A DNA stretch of 64,000 bases from an uncultured Clostridia bacterium (GTDB taxonomy: Bacteria; Bacillota; Clostridia; TANB77; CAG-508). The stretch spans positions 1 to 64,000 of the forward strand of contig CALXWP010000009.1 in the NCBI GenBank assembly GCA_944392455.1, written 5' to 3'. The notes under the pieces were generated by a model that did not search any database, was not told the origin of the DNA, and saw only the letters and a program-made list of their open reading frames with translations. This document shows, piece by piece, positions 43,365-52,608 of this stretch; the stretch's first letter is position 1, and each line of letters begins with the position of its first letter. The position numbers and the translations under genes are program-made.

Positions 43365-44150
43365 TTATTTACTTATTTTTCTTCTTACATATTCATATAC
43401 CATAATACTTGTAGCTACTGATGCATTTAAGCTTTCTGTTTTTCCAAGCATTGGTATTATAACTTTTTCATCAGCTATTTCTTTTATCTCTTTAGAAACT
43501 CCTTTTGCCTCATTTCCTATAACAATTACTTTTTTATTATAATCTACATTATAAATATTTTTCTTAGAATCAAGCGACGTTACCATAACTTTGTATCCAT
43601 GTTTTTTTGCGTTTTCAAGTTCATCTTTTAACTTTTCCGCTTCTACTACATTTATTCTAAATATAGCTCCCATTGTTGATCTTACAACCTTTGGATTATA
43701 TACATCTACAGTATTCTTAGATACTATAATTTGTTTTAAATTAGCACTATCTATTGTTCTTAGTATCGTTCCTAAATTTCCTGGATCTTGTATATCATCT
43801 AATGCAATTATTATGTCTTCTTTATAATTTGCATCTTCATTATGCTTTTTTTCTACTACTGCTATGATTCCTTGTGGTGTTTTAACATCAGTAATAGCAT
43901 TAAAAACATTTTTGGTTACATATACTAAATTTTGCCTTGCTATTTCAAACATTGTATCTTTATCGATTTCTTCATCTGAAAATTCTTCACACATAACAAT
44001 TTGCTTTATTACTGCTTTTTCTTCAATAGCTTCTTTTATAAGTTTTATTCCTTCTATAATATATGAATTTTCTATGTCTCTATATTTCTTTTCTTTTAGT
44101 TTTCTTATGTTTTTTATTATCTCATTATCTTTACTTGAAATTATTTGCAT
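43365..44150 (-). CDS. SpoU/TrmH-family RNA 2'-O-methyltransferase
   Basis: A 261-residue SPOUT enzyme with an N-terminal substrate-binding domain (RNA 2'-O ribose methyltransferase substrate-binding; KEKKYRDIENSYIIEGIKLIKEAI) and a C-terminal trefoil-knot domain. The three SpoU motifs are visible: LDDIQDPGNLGTILRTIDSA, VIVIGNEAKGVSKEI and IPMLGKTESLNASVATSIM. It should methylate a 2'-OH in rRNA or tRNA; the site cannot be told. It lies downstream of the mfd remains. Confidence 0.92.
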   Translation of the reverse strand: MQIISSKDNEIIKNIRKLKEKKYRDIENSYIIEGIKLIKEAIEEKAVIKQIVMCEEFSDEEIDKDTMFEIARQNLVYVTKNVFNAITDVKTPQGIIAVVEKKHNEDANYKEDIIIALDDIQDPGNLGTILRTIDSANLKQIIVSKNTVDVYNPKVVRSTMGAIFRINVVEAEKLKDELENAKKHGYKVMVTSLDSKKNIYNVDYNKKVIVIGNEAKGVSKEIKEIADEKVIIPMLGKTESLNASVATSIMVYEYVRRKISK

Positions 44151-44187
44151 TCTGATCTCCTTTTGACTTTAACTTTTTTATTCTTTC

Positions 44188-46170
44188 TTATTGATTAAGA
44201 AATTCTTTTATTTTATCTATTAGCTCTTCATCTTTTAAATTCTTTATTCTTAATGTAATATATGGTTCGATACCTGAAGAGAATTTAATTTCATATCCAT
44301 ATTTCTTAATTAGTTTATCTACATTTTCAGGATTATATTTATTCTTATCATAATAAAATACAAGATTTTGATTATTTGTAAGCATATTCTTTTTCTCAGA
44401 TATTTTTACTACACCTGTTTTTCTACATAATTCTTTTATTCTAGCTACTTCAATTAAGTTTTCTAACTCTTTTGGCATTACACCATATCTATCTATAATT
44501 TCATCAATTACATTTTGTATATCTTCTTCTGTTCTACATAAAGCAATATTTTGATAAACTTCAATTTTTTGACTGCTATTATCTATATATGAATCTGGAA
44601 TATAGCTTGATACATCAATATCTATTTGAATATCTTGCTCTTCCTCTATTTCAATTCCTTGCATTTCTTTTACAACTTGATCTAATAAATTACAATATGT
44701 GTCATATCCAACTTGTTCCATATGTCCATGTTGTATTTCTCCAAGTAAACTTCCTGCACCTCTTATTTCAAGGTCTCTCATTGCTATTTTAAAGCCAGAA
44801 CCAAATTCAGTAAATTCACGTATAGCTTTTAATCTCTTGTCTGCCACTTCTGATAATAACTTATCCCTTTTGTATGTTACATATGCATATGCTTGTTTAT
44901 CACTTCTACCCACTCTACCTCTTATTTGGTAAAGCTGTGCCAAGCCTAGTCTATCTGCGTTTTCAACTATTATTGTATTTGCATTTGGTATATCTATACC
45001 AGATTCTAATATTGTTGTACATACTAAAACATCTATCTCTTTATTTATAAATCTTTCCATAATATCTTCAAGTTCTCTACCTGTCATTTTTCCATGTGCA
45101 AATTCTACTTTAGCTTCTGGTACTAATTCAGATATTTCAAATGCTTTTTTTGATATATTCTCAACATTATTATATAAATAAAATACTTGGCCACTTCTTT
45201 CAAGTTCTTTTGTTATAGCTTCTCTTATTACTTCTTCATCATATTCTAACACATAAGTCTGTACTGGTCTTCTGTTTTGAGGAGGTTCATATATTACTGA
45301 CATATCCCTTACACCTAAAATAGACATATGAAGTGTTCTTGGTATTGGTGTTGCTGTCATTGTTAAAACATCAACATTTGTTTTTAATTTCTTTATTTTT
45401 TCTTTATCCTTTACACCAAAACGATGCTCTTCGTCAATTATAAGTAATCCTAAATCTTTAAATTCAACATCATTACTAAGTAACCTATGAGTCCCTATAA
45501 CAACATCAACTTCACCAAGTTTTAGTTTTTTTATAACTTCATTTTGTTCTTTTTTTGTTCTAAATCTATTTAATAATTCTACTCTTACTGCAAAATTATC
45601 CATTCTTGATTTAAATCCTTCATATTGTTGATTAGCTAATACTGTTGTTGGAACTAAATATGCAACTTGTTTATGATCCATTACTGCTTTAAATGCTGCT
45701 CTTATTGCGACTTCTGTTTTTCCATACCCAACATCACCACAAAGTAATCTATCCATAGGTCTTGGAAGTTCCATATCTTTTTTCACTTCATCAATACATC
45801 TTAATTGATCATCTGTTTCTTGATATGGAAATTCTCCCTCAAATTGTCTTTGCCAGTCAGTATCTTTACTAAATGCATAACCTTTAATCTTCTGCCTTTT
45901 TGCATATAATTCTATAAGGTCTTTTGCAACTTCTTTTAGATTCTTTTTAACCCTAGTTTTAGTACTCTCCCATTCTTTGCTTCCAAGTTTATTAAGCTTT
46001 GGTGCTGTATCTCCTCCTCCAACATATTTTCTTATATTATCTAAACTATTTGTTGGAACATAAAGCATATCATCATTTTTATATTTAATTTTAATATAAT
46101 CTTTTGTGACACCATCTGCCTCAATTGTATTAACTCCAATAAATTCACCAATTCCGTGAATTTTATGCAC
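44188..46170 (-). CDS. mfd: Mfd C-terminal part (RNAP-interaction, helicase and C-terminal domains)
   Basis: About 660 residues from an in-frame GTG at 46170 that is probably not a true start, since the same frame extends upstream to 46326. It starts in the RNA-polymerase-interacting domain ([17 protein letters not shown]). The superfamily 2 translocase follows, with [19 protein letters not shown] (Walker A), [10 protein letters not shown] (DEEH box), [27 protein letters not shown] and QIRGRVGRS. The TRCF C-terminal domain ends it. Function needs the N-terminal half encoded at 46307-47737. Confidence 0.85.
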   Translation of the reverse strand: MHKIHGIGEFIGVNTIEADGVTKDYIKIKYKNDDMLYVPTNSLDNIRKYVGGGDTAPKLNKLGSKEWESTKTRVKKNLKEVAKDLIELYAKRQKIKGYAFSKDTDWQRQFEGEFPYQETDDQLRCIDEVKKDMELPRPMDRLLCGDVGYGKTEVAIRAAFKAVMDHKQVAYLVPTTVLANQQYEGFKSRMDNFAVRVELLNRFRTKKEQNEVIKKLKLGEVDVVIGTHRLLSNDVEFKDLGLLIIDEEHRFGVKDKEKIKKLKTNVDVLTMTATPIPRTLHMSILGVRDMSVIYEPPQNRRPVQTYVLEYDEEVIREAITKELERSGQVFYLYNNVENISKKAFEISELVPEAKVEFAHGKMTGRELEDIMERFINKEIDVLVCTTILESGIDIPNANTIIVENADRLGLAQLYQIRGRVGRSDKQAYAYVTYKRDKLLSEVADKRLKAIREFTEFGSGFKIAMRDLEIRGAGSLLGEIQHGHMEQVGYDTYCNLLDQVVKEMQGIEIEEEQDIQIDIDVSSYIPDSYIDNSSQKIEVYQNIALCRTEEDIQNVIDEIIDRYGVMPKELENLIEVARIKELCRKTGVVKISEKKNMLTNNQNLVFYYDKNKYNPENVDKLIKKYGYEIKFSSGIEPYITLRIKNLKDEELIDKIKEFLNQ

Positions 46171-46306
46171 AACATAGTCACCTGGTTTTAAATCTGCAAA
46201 TACAACTTTTTCCCCTTGTTTAAAAGTATGACTTGTTTTTCTTTTCTTTATTTCTCCAGAAAAAGCCTCTACTACACTTATAACTATTAGGTTTAAATCA
46301 AAACTT

Positions 46307-47737
46307 TCAAAACCTGATGAAAGACCGTCCAGGAATTATCTTTATTTTATTATTGTTATCTTCATCTATCTTATTATCAGAGAAACCTTCAATTTTATTT
46401 TCAATTAATAAATTATTTATTTTAGAAATATTTTCTTTACTTCCTGCTAGAATTATTAATTCTTTTTTCTCTTTTATCCATTTCTTTATATTCTCTATTA
46501 AAATTTCAGTTTCACTTTTATAAAAATTAATTGGTCTATACCTAAATTCAAATCTATTTACTGTATCATTTGAATTTTCATATAAATATATAGTTTGTTT
46601 CTTATTATATATTTCATTCCATTCTTCTTTATTAAATTCACTAATATTATAAATTGCTTCTGGAATAAATCTTTCTTTTTCAGTTAAGGATTTTATTAAG
46701 TTATTATTTTCTATTATTATATCTTCTATTCTTTGATTTATCTTTAGATTTTCATCTATAGCTATTAATGTATTTCTTGGTAAATAATCTAGTAATGTAT
46801 TACTTTCTGTATAGAATTCATTAAAATATTTATCAATTTTACTTATGTATTCACCATTTTGAATAGCTTCTATATCAGACTTAATATTTTGTATTATTTT
46901 AGAATCATTTATATCTTTAAAAATCAATTTGTTTTTATCTAAATATTTATTTTCTATTCTTTTAGTAACATTAGATACAATACTAGAATATTCTGGTAGT
47001 ATTCCTTCTTCCATATTATATTCTAGAAGATATTCATGTGCTGGAAGTATCAATACTTGATCTGCCATTTCAGTAGTCCTTTGTGAGCTTATATTGAAAT
47101 ATCTTATTGAATCTACTTCATCACCCCAAAATTCTATCCTGACACCAATTTTTTCTGATATTCCTATATCGACAATTCCACCTCTTATACTAAATTGTCC
47201 TCTATTTTCTACCATATCATTTCTTTCATAACCAAGAAGTAATAATAAATTTTTTAAATTATTTAAGTTTTTCTTTCCAGAAAAATTTGAACATTCAAAA
47301 ACATTTCCAACAGTAAATTTTATAACATTTTTATATAATACTTTCTGTGGAATTATTTTTTGCAAAATAGCTTCTATTGTTGTAACTATTATTTTTACAT
47401 TTCTATTATATATTTTATTTAATACATCTATTCTAGTATAAGGTAAATCTTTACTACCAGAAACATAATCATATGAAGCAATTTCTTTTTTACCAAAATA
47501 TTCTATTTTTTCTCCGAAAAAACTTAAGTCTTTTACTAATTCTTTTGCCTGTAATTCATTATATGTAATTAAACAAATTGGTCTATTTATTGTATCTTGA
47601 ACACTAGATATAATATGTGATTTAGACACGAATTCTAACCCCGATACATTTATCGGGGTTTTTTTCAAATTTATTTCACCTACAAATTCATTAAATTTGT
47701 CAAGTTCTTCTAATCTTTTTATAAGTAAGTTTTTCAT
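46307..47737 (-). CDS. mfd: Mfd N-terminal part (UvrB-homology region)
   Basis: A 476-residue frame covering the N-terminal UvrB-like domains that contact UvrA (for example ENRGQFSIRGGIVDIG, IGVRIEFWGDEVDSIRYFNISSQRT) and the linker domain 3. The last six residues (RSFIRF) are out-of-frame sequence after Gly470. Alone it lacks the translocase motor. It starts 30 bases after the greA stop on the same strand. Confidence 0.85.
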   Translation of the reverse strand: MKNLLIKRLEELDKFNEFVGEINLKKTPINVSGLEFVSKSHIISSVQDTINRPICLITYNELQAKELVKDLSFFGEKIEYFGKKEIASYDYVSGSKDLPYTRIDVLNKIYNRNVKIIVTTIEAILQKIIPQKVLYKNVIKFTVGNVFECSNFSGKKNLNNLKNLLLLLGYERNDMVENRGQFSIRGGIVDIGISEKIGVRIEFWGDEVDSIRYFNISSQRTTEMADQVLILPAHEYLLEYNMEEGILPEYSSIVSNVTKRIENKYLDKNKLIFKDINDSKIIQNIKSDIEAIQNGEYISKIDKYFNEFYTESNTLLDYLPRNTLIAIDENLKINQRIEDIIIENNNLIKSLTEKERFIPEAIYNISEFNKEEWNEIYNKKQTIYLYENSNDTVNRFEFRYRPINFYKSETEILIENIKKWIKEKKELIILAGSKENISKINNLLIENKIEGFSDNKIDEDNNNKIKIIPGRSFIRF

Positions 47738-47766
47738 ATAATCATTCCTTTATTCTTTTTACTTAC

Positions 47767-48246
47767 CTATTTTGTGATTGAGATAATTTTATATTTAATA
47801 ACACCTGCAGGAGCTTGAGCTTCTACTACTTGACCTTTTTTAGCACCCATTAATGCAGCACCAATAGGTGATTCATTTGATATTTTGTTTTGTGCTAAAT
47901 CAACTTCAGTAGATCCTACTATTGTGTATACTTCTTCTTCATTAAATTCCATATCTAGAACTTTTACAGTATTTCCTACTTGAACAGTTTTTGTGTCAAT
48001 TTCAGATTCATCAATGATTTTAGCATATCTTAATTTATTTTCTAATTCTGCAATTTTTGTTTCATTTGCAGCTTGTGCATTTTTTGCTTCATCATATTCT
48101 GAATTTTCTGATAAGTCACCAAAACCTAAAGCAATTTTAATTCTTTCAGCTATTTCAGCTCTTTTTTCTGTTACTAGATACTCTAATTCTTTTTCTAAGT
48201 TATCATATCCTTCTTGTGTTAATAGAACTTCTTTTTCAGTATCCAT
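47767..48246 (-). CDS. greA: Transcription elongation factor GreA
   Basis: A 159-residue factor that rescues backtracked RNA polymerase by stimulating transcript cleavage. The N-terminal coiled coil ([50 protein letters not shown]) carries the acidic tip [12 protein letters not shown]. The C-terminal FKBP-like domain contains [22 protein letters not shown]. Normal length. It lies immediately upstream of mfd, so two factors acting on stalled polymerase are adjacent. Confidence 0.96.
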   Translation of the reverse strand: MDTEKEVLLTQEGYDNLEKELEYLVTEKRAEIAERIKIALGFGDLSENSEYDEAKNAQAANETKIAELENKLRYAKIIDESEIDTKTVQVGNTVKVLDMEFNEEEVYTIVGSTEVDLAQNKISNESPIGAALMGAKKGQVVEAQAPAGVIKYKIISITK

Positions 48247-48354
48247 ATTGTCACCTTCCTTTTGTTACAAGAAAATTGTTGTTTAATAAGTAAAAAGCGC
48301 ATATTTTATACAAAATACACTCTTTTTTCCCCTTCTTAAACAACATGTTATATA

Positions 48355-49401
48355 TTAAACTAATTTTCTTTTTTTGTCAAGATTTATTATATAGTTTTTG
48401 ACCATTTGTTTCAATTCCTCTTCTGATATTTTACCATTATTTCCAATTAGATATTTTATTCTTACTTTATCATCCTTAATTCTCTTTTTTACTATGTTTT
48501 TGAAATTTTCTTCATTTAAATTATTATATCTATTATTATCCAAATTATTACTTATTTTTGATCTTTTTATATTATCGCTATATTCTAAAAGTATACTTTC
48601 ATATAGAGTAACTCTATCAAAATTTTCTCCTATTTCTTCAAAACTTTCCATGTATTCATCAGGTATTTCTAATTCAAAATAATTTACATTAATCCCATTA
48701 AACTTTGGATCATTATATATAACATTTTGTTCTAAATTAATTATTATTGCATTTCTATTTATTTGGTATTTTTCCAATTCATTTTTATTTAAATTTACAT
48801 TTAATATATATTTTGCACGTTTTAATGCTTTTCTCTTATTATTTGATACAGATATTAATATATTTTCTCCTTCTAAAATTTCTTCTTGCAATTTTCTTAA
48901 ATCTCTTATATCATTTGTTATTATATTTGTTATTTTGAAATTATGTATATAGTTATTTAGAGAAGATTTTAGTTTTTCTAAATTAGATTTAAAACTAAAA
49001 TCAATCTTTTTTTCATTTTTGAAAAGAATATATATTTCTTCGTTTTTCATATCTAATTCTTGTTTTTCTAATATATAGCTTACTATTTCAAAATCCATAT
49101 ATTTCATTAATCTTTTTCCATTTAAAGTATTAACTATATAATTTGTTTTTAATAATATTTCTATCATATTATTTTGTAATTCTTTTTCTATTTCTTTTGA
49201 AAAAACTATGGTATCTATTTTATATAGTTTTATTATTTTTATTACCTTTTTTATGATTTTGTCTTTCTTTACATTTTTTAGATTTTTGTTTTCATAAATA
49301 TTTATTATATAGTTATTATTAAAATTTTGTATTTCAATACTTTTAAATCTTTCAAAGAAATTATTTATTCTCTTTTTTTTCTTTATATAACCAATTATCA
49401 T
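48355..49401 (-). CDS. Hypothetical protein (348 aa), Asn/Ile/Lys-rich
   Basis: Product not recognised. A soluble, very AT-codon-biased protein (many Asn, Ile, Lys). Segments such as NIITNDIRDLRKLQEEILEGENILISVSNNKRKALKRAKYILNV and INRNAIIINLEQN look like alternating alpha/beta elements, possibly a Rossmann-like fold. The C-terminal part from about residue 290 is helical and basic. The ATG is preceded by AGGTGA, which is part of the 3' arm of the upstream terminator hairpin (49406-49458). The neighbours are greA downstream and a GH18 gene upstream. Confidence 0.65.
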   Translation of the reverse strand: MIIGYIKKKKRINNFFERFKSIEIQNFNNNYIINIYENKNLKNVKKDKIIKKVIKIIKLYKIDTIVFSKEIEKELQNNMIEILLKTNYIVNTLNGKRLMKYMDFEIVSYILEKQELDMKNEEIYILFKNEKKIDFSFKSNLEKLKSSLNNYIHNFKITNIITNDIRDLRKLQEEILEGENILISVSNNKRKALKRAKYILNVNLNKNELEKYQINRNAIIINLEQNVIYNDPKFNGINVNYFELEIPDEYMESFEEIGENFDRVTLYESILLEYSDNIKRSKISNNLDNNRYNNLNEENFKNIVKKRIKDDKVRIKYLIGNNGKISEEELKQMVKNYIINLDKKRKLV

Positions 49402-49405
49402 AAAA

Positions 49406-49458
49406 AAATCACCTAATATATTTAAGATATCTTGTCTTAAATTATATTTAGGTGATTT
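49406..49458 (-). terminator. Long terminator after the GH18 gene; contains the next gene's Shine-Dalgarno
   Basis: Arms of 22-24 bases (AAATCACCTAAATATAATTT... and complement) pair almost perfectly on the minus strand, followed by TTTTTTT. The 3' arm ends AGGTGATTT, and ATG of the next gene follows after TTTT. Terminator and ribosome binding site are thus fused, as at 23460-23490. Confidence 0.65.
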
Positions 49459-49506
49459 TATTTTTATTACTTTTATTTATTATTTTTTATAATTTAACTA
49501 TTTATA

Positions 49507-51216
49507 TTATTCTACTCCTAGAGTATCTGATACTATACTCCATATAGAATCAGGTTCTCTATCTTTTGTCCAGAATGCTGCTCCAGCCAAATTATATTCT
49601 TGTATTAAAGATAATTTATATCTTATTGATTCTTCATCTTCTGCCCATATTTTATGTGTTACGCCATCTTCTACATATTCTATATAATATTGTTTTAAAT
49701 TATCATCCCATGTTTTAGTTGCATTATTTGGAACAATCTTATCAATATCTTTCATATTAATTGCTGTATTTGTTATTTCTCCATCTTTTTCTTCCCATAC
49801 TCTAGTATAGAATGGTATTCCTAAAATTAATTTATCTGCTTCTACGCCTTCTTGTCCTAGGAATTTTTCAATATTAACTTGTACCCAATCATATCCAGCT
49901 GTAGTTCCTTCTACAGGAGAAGATATTCCATTTTGATCATATGCCATAAACACAATATAATCTGCTACTTGTCCAATTGTATATCTATCATAACAAAGTG
50001 ACCATTCAGAACTCCCATCAGGTGCTGTAACATCAACTGATAAAACAGCCCCTATTTTACTTAGTCTTGGTTTAAGTTCTATTATAAATCTTGAAAATAG
50101 ATCTTTATCTTCTTCATACATATATTCAAAATCTATATTAATACCGTCTAAATCATATTCTAATACTAATTCAACTATATTATTAATTAAATCTTGTCTT
50201 AAATTATAATCTCTCATTATTTCAGATGTTGTCTCTATATATGAATTATTTGATATACTAGGCCATACCATATATCCATTTGAATGAGCCCAATTAATAT
50301 AGCTTTCTCCTTCTTCTCCTACATTTTGATTTATTCTTCCTTTTCCTTCATCAATTAAAGTAAAAAATGTTGGACTTACTACATTTACTCCTTGAATATC
50401 TGTTCCTGACCTATTTGGTGCATACCAATATTCTGAAAAGTAATCCCAAATCATGCTAACTTTACCATTAATTTGTTTACTCTCTTCTGTTTTTTCTCTT
50501 TCTACAGTCTCATTTGATAAATCTTCATATTTTATATATCCAAGTTTTCCAGTATCAGTTCTAACTTCTACCCAATCTCCTACTTGTTCATTTTCATTAT
50601 CTTCATTTTGAACTACAGTTACTTGCTCTCCTGCAGTTACTTCATCAACATTTCTTGAAAAGATTGTTGGATTTGATTTTATTCCATTATCATCTATACT
50701 ATTTGCTGTTACGTATCTTCTGTCTAAAGAATCAACTGTGATTGTGTCTGATGAATTTATATAATTTACTTCTACATTATATATTTTTTGCATACTAGAA
50801 AAAGGTATATATCTTGTTTCATTTCTCTCTATAACAGTTCCAGATATATTGACTTTATTTCCATTATTAGTCATAGCATTTTCACCAATTACAATACTTG
50901 CTATTTGGTTACCCGATGATGTTATTATTTGATTATATTGTTCATCATAGTAAATGTATGGATCAAAAAAATTCTCAATATCTTCTTCAGATATATACAT
51001 TACTCCATCTTCGATAATAACATCATTTTTTAAACTTTCTGTAACATTACTATTATTAATTACTAAATTTGTTTTATCTGAAATCTCTGTATTAACATAG
51101 TTCGGCGTTACTTTTAATACAAAAAATACTAAACCTAAAAAAATTGCTACTATTATTAATTTACTAATTATTTTACTTTTAACTTTTTCTTCTTCTCTTT
51201 TACCTCTTCTTGACAT
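49507..51216 (-). CDS. Membrane-anchored GH18 glycoside hydrolase with SH3-like domain
   Basis: A 569-residue exported protein. A basic N-terminus and one transmembrane segment (about residues 17-37) come first. A copper-amine-oxidase-N-like/stalk domain (about 65-170) and a bacterial SH3 segment (about 190-235, GDWVEVRTDTGKLGYIKYEDL) follow. The GH18 catalytic domain runs from about 250 to 560. Its signature is LDGINIDFEYM near residue 358, with the D-x-x-D-x-D-x-E-type pattern and catalytic Glu. Relatives such as YaaH/SleL-type enzymes act on peptidoglycan or spore cortex, which would fit the SpoVM-like gene; chitin-like substrates are also possible. Confidence 0.88.
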   Translation of the reverse strand: MSRRGKREEEKVKSKIISKLIIVAIFLGLVFFVLKVTPNYVNTEISDKTNLVINNSNVTESLKNDVIIEDGVMYISEEDIENFFDPYIYYDEQYNQIITSSGNQIASIVIGENAMTNNGNKVNISGTVIERNETRYIPFSSMQKIYNVEVNYINSSDTITVDSLDRRYVTANSIDDNGIKSNPTIFSRNVDEVTAGEQVTVVQNEDNENEQVGDWVEVRTDTGKLGYIKYEDLSNETVEREKTEESKQINGKVSMIWDYFSEYWYAPNRSGTDIQGVNVVSPTFFTLIDEGKGRINQNVGEEGESYINWAHSNGYMVWPSISNNSYIETTSEIMRDYNLRQDLINNIVELVLEYDLDGINIDFEYMYEEDKDLFSRFIIELKPRLSKIGAVLSVDVTAPDGSSEWSLCYDRYTIGQVADYIVFMAYDQNGISSPVEGTTAGYDWVQVNIEKFLGQEGVEADKLILGIPFYTRVWEEKDGEITNTAINMKDIDKIVPNNATKTWDDNLKQYYIEYVEDGVTHKIWAEDEESIRYKLSLIQEYNLAGAAFWTKDREPDSIWSIVSDTLGVE

Positions 51217-51317
51217 ATTTTTCTCCTATTAATTTATAGTTTTTCTATTTTGTCTTTTTTAATATTTTCTTTTGTAATTTCTTGTATCAATATATCATAA
51301 AATAATAAAAGAAAGCA

Positions 51318-51353
51318 AGAGAAACATATTTTTTTATAATATATTTCTCTTGT
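51318..51353. terminator. Hairpin between the small membrane gene and the GH18 gene
   Basis: CAAGAGAAACATAT and ATATATTTCTCTTG pair with one mismatch around an AT loop. T-rich sequence lies on both sides, so it probably ends the epimerase/small-protein transcript on the minus strand. Confidence 0.6.
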
Positions 51354-51386
51354 TTTTTATTTTTTATAATTCAATCTATCTATTTT

Positions 51387-51569
51387 CTAAAAATATATAA
51401 TTAAGGCTCCTATAATTGCAATTATAAATCCTAATATTTTAAGCCCCCATGCTGCTTGATTTTGGTCACCAAACCCAAACATTTTCTTTGTAATTATTCG
51501 TGCATCATATATCATTACTACTCCTAAAAGAGCCATAATAAAAGCTATACAGTTAATAATTATCTCCAT
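51387..51569 (-). CDS. Small two-pass membrane protein (60 aa)
   Basis: Two hydrophobic helices (IIINCIAFIMALLGVVMIYDA and WGLKILGFIIAIIGALIIYF) flank a short loop RIITKKMFGFGDQNQAA. The pattern, including a KKxFGFGDQN-like loop, is familiar from small clostridial membrane proteins of unknown role. It begins 17 bases after the aldose epimerase stop, in the same direction, with GGAAAGTGATAGTTT upstream. Confidence 0.65.
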   Translation of the reverse strand: MEIIINCIAFIMALLGVVMIYDARIITKKMFGFGDQNQAAWGLKILGFIIAIIGALIIYF

Positions 51570-51586
51570 AAACTATCACTTTCCTT

Positions 51587-52459
51587 CTATTTAAAGAATT
51601 CTACAGTATATTTACATTCAAATGTTTCTTTTGGTTTTAATGCAATAATATCTTGTTTTTGAATAAATACACCTGTACTTTGAATTGTATCTGCTGTAGA
51701 ATACCATGGTTCAATACAGATAAATGGTGCTCCTGGTTTTGACCATATTGCTAAATATGGAAATCCAGTAAAATCCATTGTTAATAAAGTTTTACCAGTT
51801 GCTTTATTTTTCAAACTAATTTTATTTGAAGTTATTCCTTTCATTATTAAAGCATCATTATTAAATGTATCCATTCCTATGGCAATTCTTCTTTTATCTA
51901 ACATATTATTTCTTGCATATTCTGTTCCTACTAAGCCATCTACTAAATACAAGAAATGTATTTTATCTTCATCTTCTTCAAATTCTAAATAGTAGTTTCC
52001 TTTTTTTAGTTCTTCTTGATCTATTTTAAAAGCAGGATGTCCTCCTATACCAAATGGAAGAGTAACATCTCCTGTATTTATAACTTTGTATATAGTTGTT
52101 AATTTATTTTCATCTAGTCTATAAGTTGTATATAATTCAAAATCATAAGGATATCTATTTTTAGTAATTTTATTACTTCTTAAAACATATGAATGGAAAT
52201 TATCAAGTTTAGTAATTGGTTCAAACTCAAAATCTCTTGCAAAACCGTGTTGGGGCATTTCATATATTCTGCCATTTATGATTGTTTGATTTTTCTTTAG
52301 CTTACCTACTACTGGGAATAATACTGGTGAATGTCTTTTCCAATATACTTTTCCTTTTTCGTCTACACATTCTAATCCTTGGTGGATTCTTTCTTCACCA
52401 TCTAATGTGAAGCTTACTAATTCTCCACCCATTTTTGAGGTTAGCATTTTAGTATACAT
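51587..52459 (-). CDS. Aldose 1-epimerase family protein
   Basis: A 290-residue galactose mutarotase-like beta-sandwich protein (YeaD/LacX group). Motifs seen are WKRHSPVLFPVVGKLKKNQ near the N-terminus, MPQHGFARDFEFEP with catalytic-type His, and GGHPAFKI near residue 145. It should interconvert alpha and beta anomers of a hexose or hexose phosphate; the exact sugar is not predictable. It is upstream of a small membrane gene; the alpha-amylase gene lies before it with its own terminator. Confidence 0.88.
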   Translation of the reverse strand: MYTKMLTSKMGGELVSFTLDGEERIHQGLECVDEKGKVYWKRHSPVLFPVVGKLKKNQTIINGRIYEMPQHGFARDFEFEPITKLDNFHSYVLRSNKITKNRYPYDFELYTTYRLDENKLTTIYKVINTGDVTLPFGIGGHPAFKIDQEELKKGNYYLEFEEDEDKIHFLYLVDGLVGTEYARNNMLDKRRIAIGMDTFNNDALIMKGITSNKISLKNKATGKTLLTMDFTGFPYLAIWSKPGAPFICIEPWYSTADTIQSTGVFIQKQDIIALKPKETFECKYTVEFFK

Positions 52460-52569
52460 CTATGTTCTCTCCTATTCTACAAAATTCTACTTTTTTTCAT
52501 ATATATAATATTGTGTTTTTATGTAAATGTCAAGAGTTTTTAGGCAATTTTCTGGGCTTTTATAGAAAA

Positions 52570-52590
52570 GCGGAGGCTATTAGCCCCCGC
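52570..52590 (-). terminator. Terminator of the GH13 amylase gene
   Basis: On the minus strand GCGGGGGCT and AGCCTCCGC pair with one G-T around a 3-base loop, then TTTTC. It is distinctly GC-rich compared with most terminators of the window. Confidence 0.75.
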
Positions 52591-52608
52591 AATTCTTGCT
52601 CCTTTCAT

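Larger units (their letters stand above)
44188..47737 (-). pseudogene. mfd: Transcription-repair coupling factor, split by a +1 frameshift
   Basis: The full gene would encode about 1182 residues, the normal Mfd length. Translation from 47737 runs through KIKIIPG (residue 470) and then leaves frame, ending RSFIRF. One extra base near 46327 (minus-strand CCTGGACGGTCTTTC) accounts for this. Skipping it restores GLSSGFESFDLNLIVIS... and reads without a stop into the C-terminal helicase part. All domains are otherwise intact, so this is a recent mutation or a sequencing/assembly error. The junction has no homopolymer run or slippery heptamer, so programmed shifting is unlikely. Confidence 0.85.

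Noticed and set aside
46307..46340. Programmed ribosomal frameshift in mfd
   Set aside because: No slippery heptamer, stop-codon-adjacent shift site or stimulatory hairpin is visible at the junction, and Mfd is not known to use frameshifting. Mutation or sequence error is simpler.
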